DNA of 7,375 bases from NCBI GenBank assembly GCA_048887165.1, contig JBHLJZ010000150.1, forward strand, positions 1 through 7,375. The letters run 5' to 3'. The stretch is from SOKP01 sp048887165. GTDB lineage: Archaea; Asgardarchaeota; Lokiarchaeia; Sigyniarchaeales; SOKP01. The notes below the pieces were generated by a model. That model saw only the letters and a list, made by a program, of their open reading frames with translations. It ran no database searches and was not told the origin of the DNA. Position numbers and translations under genes: made by a program. Every line of letters begins with the position of its first letter. Position 1 is the first letter of the stretch. Positions 6,583 to 7,375 of this stretch are shown here, one piece after another.

Positions 6583-6966
6583 TTAATAAAGGTTCTTTAT
6601 CTGTTCGGTAATCTTTCTCATTTCGATAAAACACGTATCCATTCGGGCATCAATGTCTAAACATACTGCCAAAATCAAGTCTTTTCCTGCTTCCATAACT
6701 ACAAAATTGCCTTCGTCGCCTTGAAGTATACATACATCTAAGTTTCCAGACTTTAGTTCATCCAAAACTCTTTCCCCAACTGAGAGTATCGTTGCAGTCA
6801 TTGCTGCTAATTTTAGATCAGAAATTCCTTCCTCTAAAATTGATTGTGCTATCAAACCCTCTATAGAAACTATTGCCGCTGAACGAATACCATCAATACT
6901 ATCTATTAAGCTTTCTAGAAAATATAAAAGTTGATCATCTGACATCTGAAAGTTTAACCCTATCAC
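6583..6966 (-). CDS. Roadblock/LC7 domain protein
   Basis: The 127-residue protein is essentially one Roadblock/LC7 domain: helix 1 (about 10-23, DQLLYFLESLIDSI), first hairpin (GIRSAAIVSIEGLIAQSI, 26-43), long central helix (DLKLAAMTATILSVGERVLDEL, 50-71, one residue over when written in full, key residues AAM and GER), then strands DVCILQGDEGNFVVMEAG and DLILAVCLDI (77-105), and the last helix MDTCFIEMRKITEQIKNL. The 'AAMTATILSVGERV' helix and 'G-N-(F/V)-VVMEAGKDLILAV' strands are family hallmarks. Members dimerise and often act with small Ras-like GTPases (MglB-type regulators) or in dynein/Ragulator-like scaffolds; no GTPase gene lies in this window. The first possible start is GTG at 6966, with AGGA five bases before it. 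An ATG at 6945 (residue 8) is equally plausible and matches the usual domain start. No signal peptide or membrane segment. Confidence 0.9.
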   Translation of the reverse strand: MIGLNFQMSDDQLLYFLESLIDSIDGIRSAAIVSIEGLIAQSILEEGISDLKLAAMTATILSVGERVLDELKSGNLDVCILQGDEGNFVVMEAGKDLILAVCLDIDARMDTCFIEMRKITEQIKNLY

Positions 6967-7090
6967 TGATATCCTATATTTTATTATAAAATTATTTGTA
7001 CATATTTTAATTATTCATTATAGAAAATAAATTTATTTTGATAACTTAAATTTGTTGGAGATAAGTAATTAAAAATAAAAATTTGGAAGG

Positions 7091-7098
7091 ATTATATA
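7091..7098 (+). promoter_or_regulatory. Candidate TATA box of the sugar isomerase gene
   Basis: ATTATATA preceded by purine-rich GGAAGG. The expected transcription start about 25 bp downstream falls near 7120, just before the Shine-Dalgarno sequence at 7123. This gives a short leader of a believable length. No experimental support; AT-rich context weakens the call. Confidence 0.4.
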
Positions 7099-7122
7099 CC
7101 TCCATTAAAGATCTATTTATTA

Positions 7123-7128
7123 GGTGAG
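7123..7128 (+). promoter_or_regulatory. Shine-Dalgarno sequence deciding a TTG start
   Basis: GGTGAG lies six bases before TTG at 7135. GGTGA matches the complement of the archaeal 16S rRNA 3' end (GGAGGTGATC type). No ATG or GTG occurs in frame between the upstream stop (TAA at 7066-7068) and the conserved part of the protein, so this site selects TTG as the start. Confidence 0.7.
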
Positions 7129-7134
7129 TCAATC

Positions 7135-7375
7135 TTGGGTCTTAAATTAAAACTTGAGTTTTATCCGGAAAATCAATTAGATTTTTTAAAAGAATGTAAA
7201 CAAACCATTGATAAAAATTTTAAAAAGTGGGATCCGCCATTTTTTATTGATACAAATCAATATTACAATTTAGAAAAAATTCATCAGACTACTGAGCAAT
7301 TCAAAACCGAAGATATCAAAAATATTATCATATTAGCGACAGGTGGATCGATTCAAACATTACTTGCATTAAAAC
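7135..7375 (+). CDS. SIS-fold sugar isomerase, probably glucose-6-phosphate isomerase (N-terminal part; cut by window end)
   Basis: Eighty codons are visible from TTG at 7135 to the window edge, beginning MGLKLKLEFYPENQLDFLKE. The segment FKTEDIKNIIILATGGSIQT (residues 58-77) has the hydrophobic strand followed by GGS that opens the sugar-phosphate-binding SIS domain of phosphoglucose isomerases (family form roughly 'N-VV-G-GGS-LG'). The preceding LEKIHQTTEQF helix also fits that family, which interconverts glucose 6-phosphate and fructose 6-phosphate in the cytoplasm. The usual Gly two residues before GGS is Ala here (ATGGS). Only the N-terminus is available and the catalytic residues lie beyond the edge, so another SIS-domain protein cannot be excluded. 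The frame is open upstream to 7069 but has no better start. Confidence 0.55.
   Translation, partial: MGLKLKLEFYPENQLDFLKECKQTIDKNFKKWDPPFFIDTNQYYNLEKIHQTTEQFKTEDIKNIIILATGGSIQTLLALK

Larger units (their letters stand above)
6967..7134. promoter_or_regulatory. Divergent intergenic region (Roadblock gene / sugar isomerase gene)
   Basis: 168 bp of AT-rich sequence that must hold the promoters of both divergent genes. For the minus-strand gene, TTTTATAATA (plus-strand 6982-6991) is a TATA candidate. At the usual distance of about 25 bp it would start transcription near 6962, after the GTG at 6966, which would favour the ATG at 6945. For the plus-strand gene a TATA candidate lies at 7091-7098. 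No operator-like long inverted repeat stood out. Confidence 0.35.

Noticed and set aside
6439..7134. tRNA or structured RNA in the intergenic regions
   Set aside because: Both gaps are uniformly AT-rich with no cloverleaf arms, GC-rich stems or conserved TTCGANTC-type box on either strand.

Overview
The window is AT-rich (by eye roughly 30% GC) and looks archaeal, most likely from an Asgard archaeon (Lokiarchaeia-like). Three things point that way. There is a very large, sequon-rich, Ig-like repeat surface protein with a C-terminal membrane anchor. There is a RadA/Rad51-family recombinase whose Walker A loop has the RAD51-type 'GEFRTGKT' form. There is also a free-standing Roadblock/LC7 domain protein, a family that is abundant in Asgard genomes. 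The lineage is an inference from gene content and style, not from a marker-gene tree.

Layout. Positions 1-5118 (+ strand) hold the 3' part of a giant gene whose start lies outside the window. Its product has two arrays of an exact 104-residue (312-bp) Ig-like repeat: four units, the first cut by the window edge, and then five units. Each array is closed by a copy of a different domain (B). Three unrelated-looking beta-rich domains separate the two blocks. After the second B domain come one more Ig-like domain, a single transmembrane helix, and a Lys/Glu-rich, presumably cytoplasmic tail that carries its own 16-residue repeat (four copies). Positions 5119-5193 are a short convergent intergenic gap with a palindrome and a T-tract that could terminate the surface-protein transcript. 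Positions 5194-6438 (- strand) encode a long RadA with an unusual N-terminal extension: a Cys/His cluster followed by a strongly acidic linker. Positions 6583-6966 (- strand) encode a Roadblock/LC7 protein. Positions 7135-7375 (+ strand) hold the start of a gene, cut by the window end, for a SIS-fold sugar isomerase that is probably glucose-6-phosphate isomerase. It begins at TTG behind a clear Shine-Dalgarno sequence.

There is no evident operon linking these functions. The surface protein converges on radA. The Roadblock gene and radA run in the same direction but are 144 bp apart, with a possible separate radA promoter. The isomerase gene diverges from the Roadblock gene. The two most notable points are the nested, apparently homogenising repeat architecture of the surface protein and the RadA N-terminal extension. 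No CRISPR array, tRNA, rRNA or transposon was seen.
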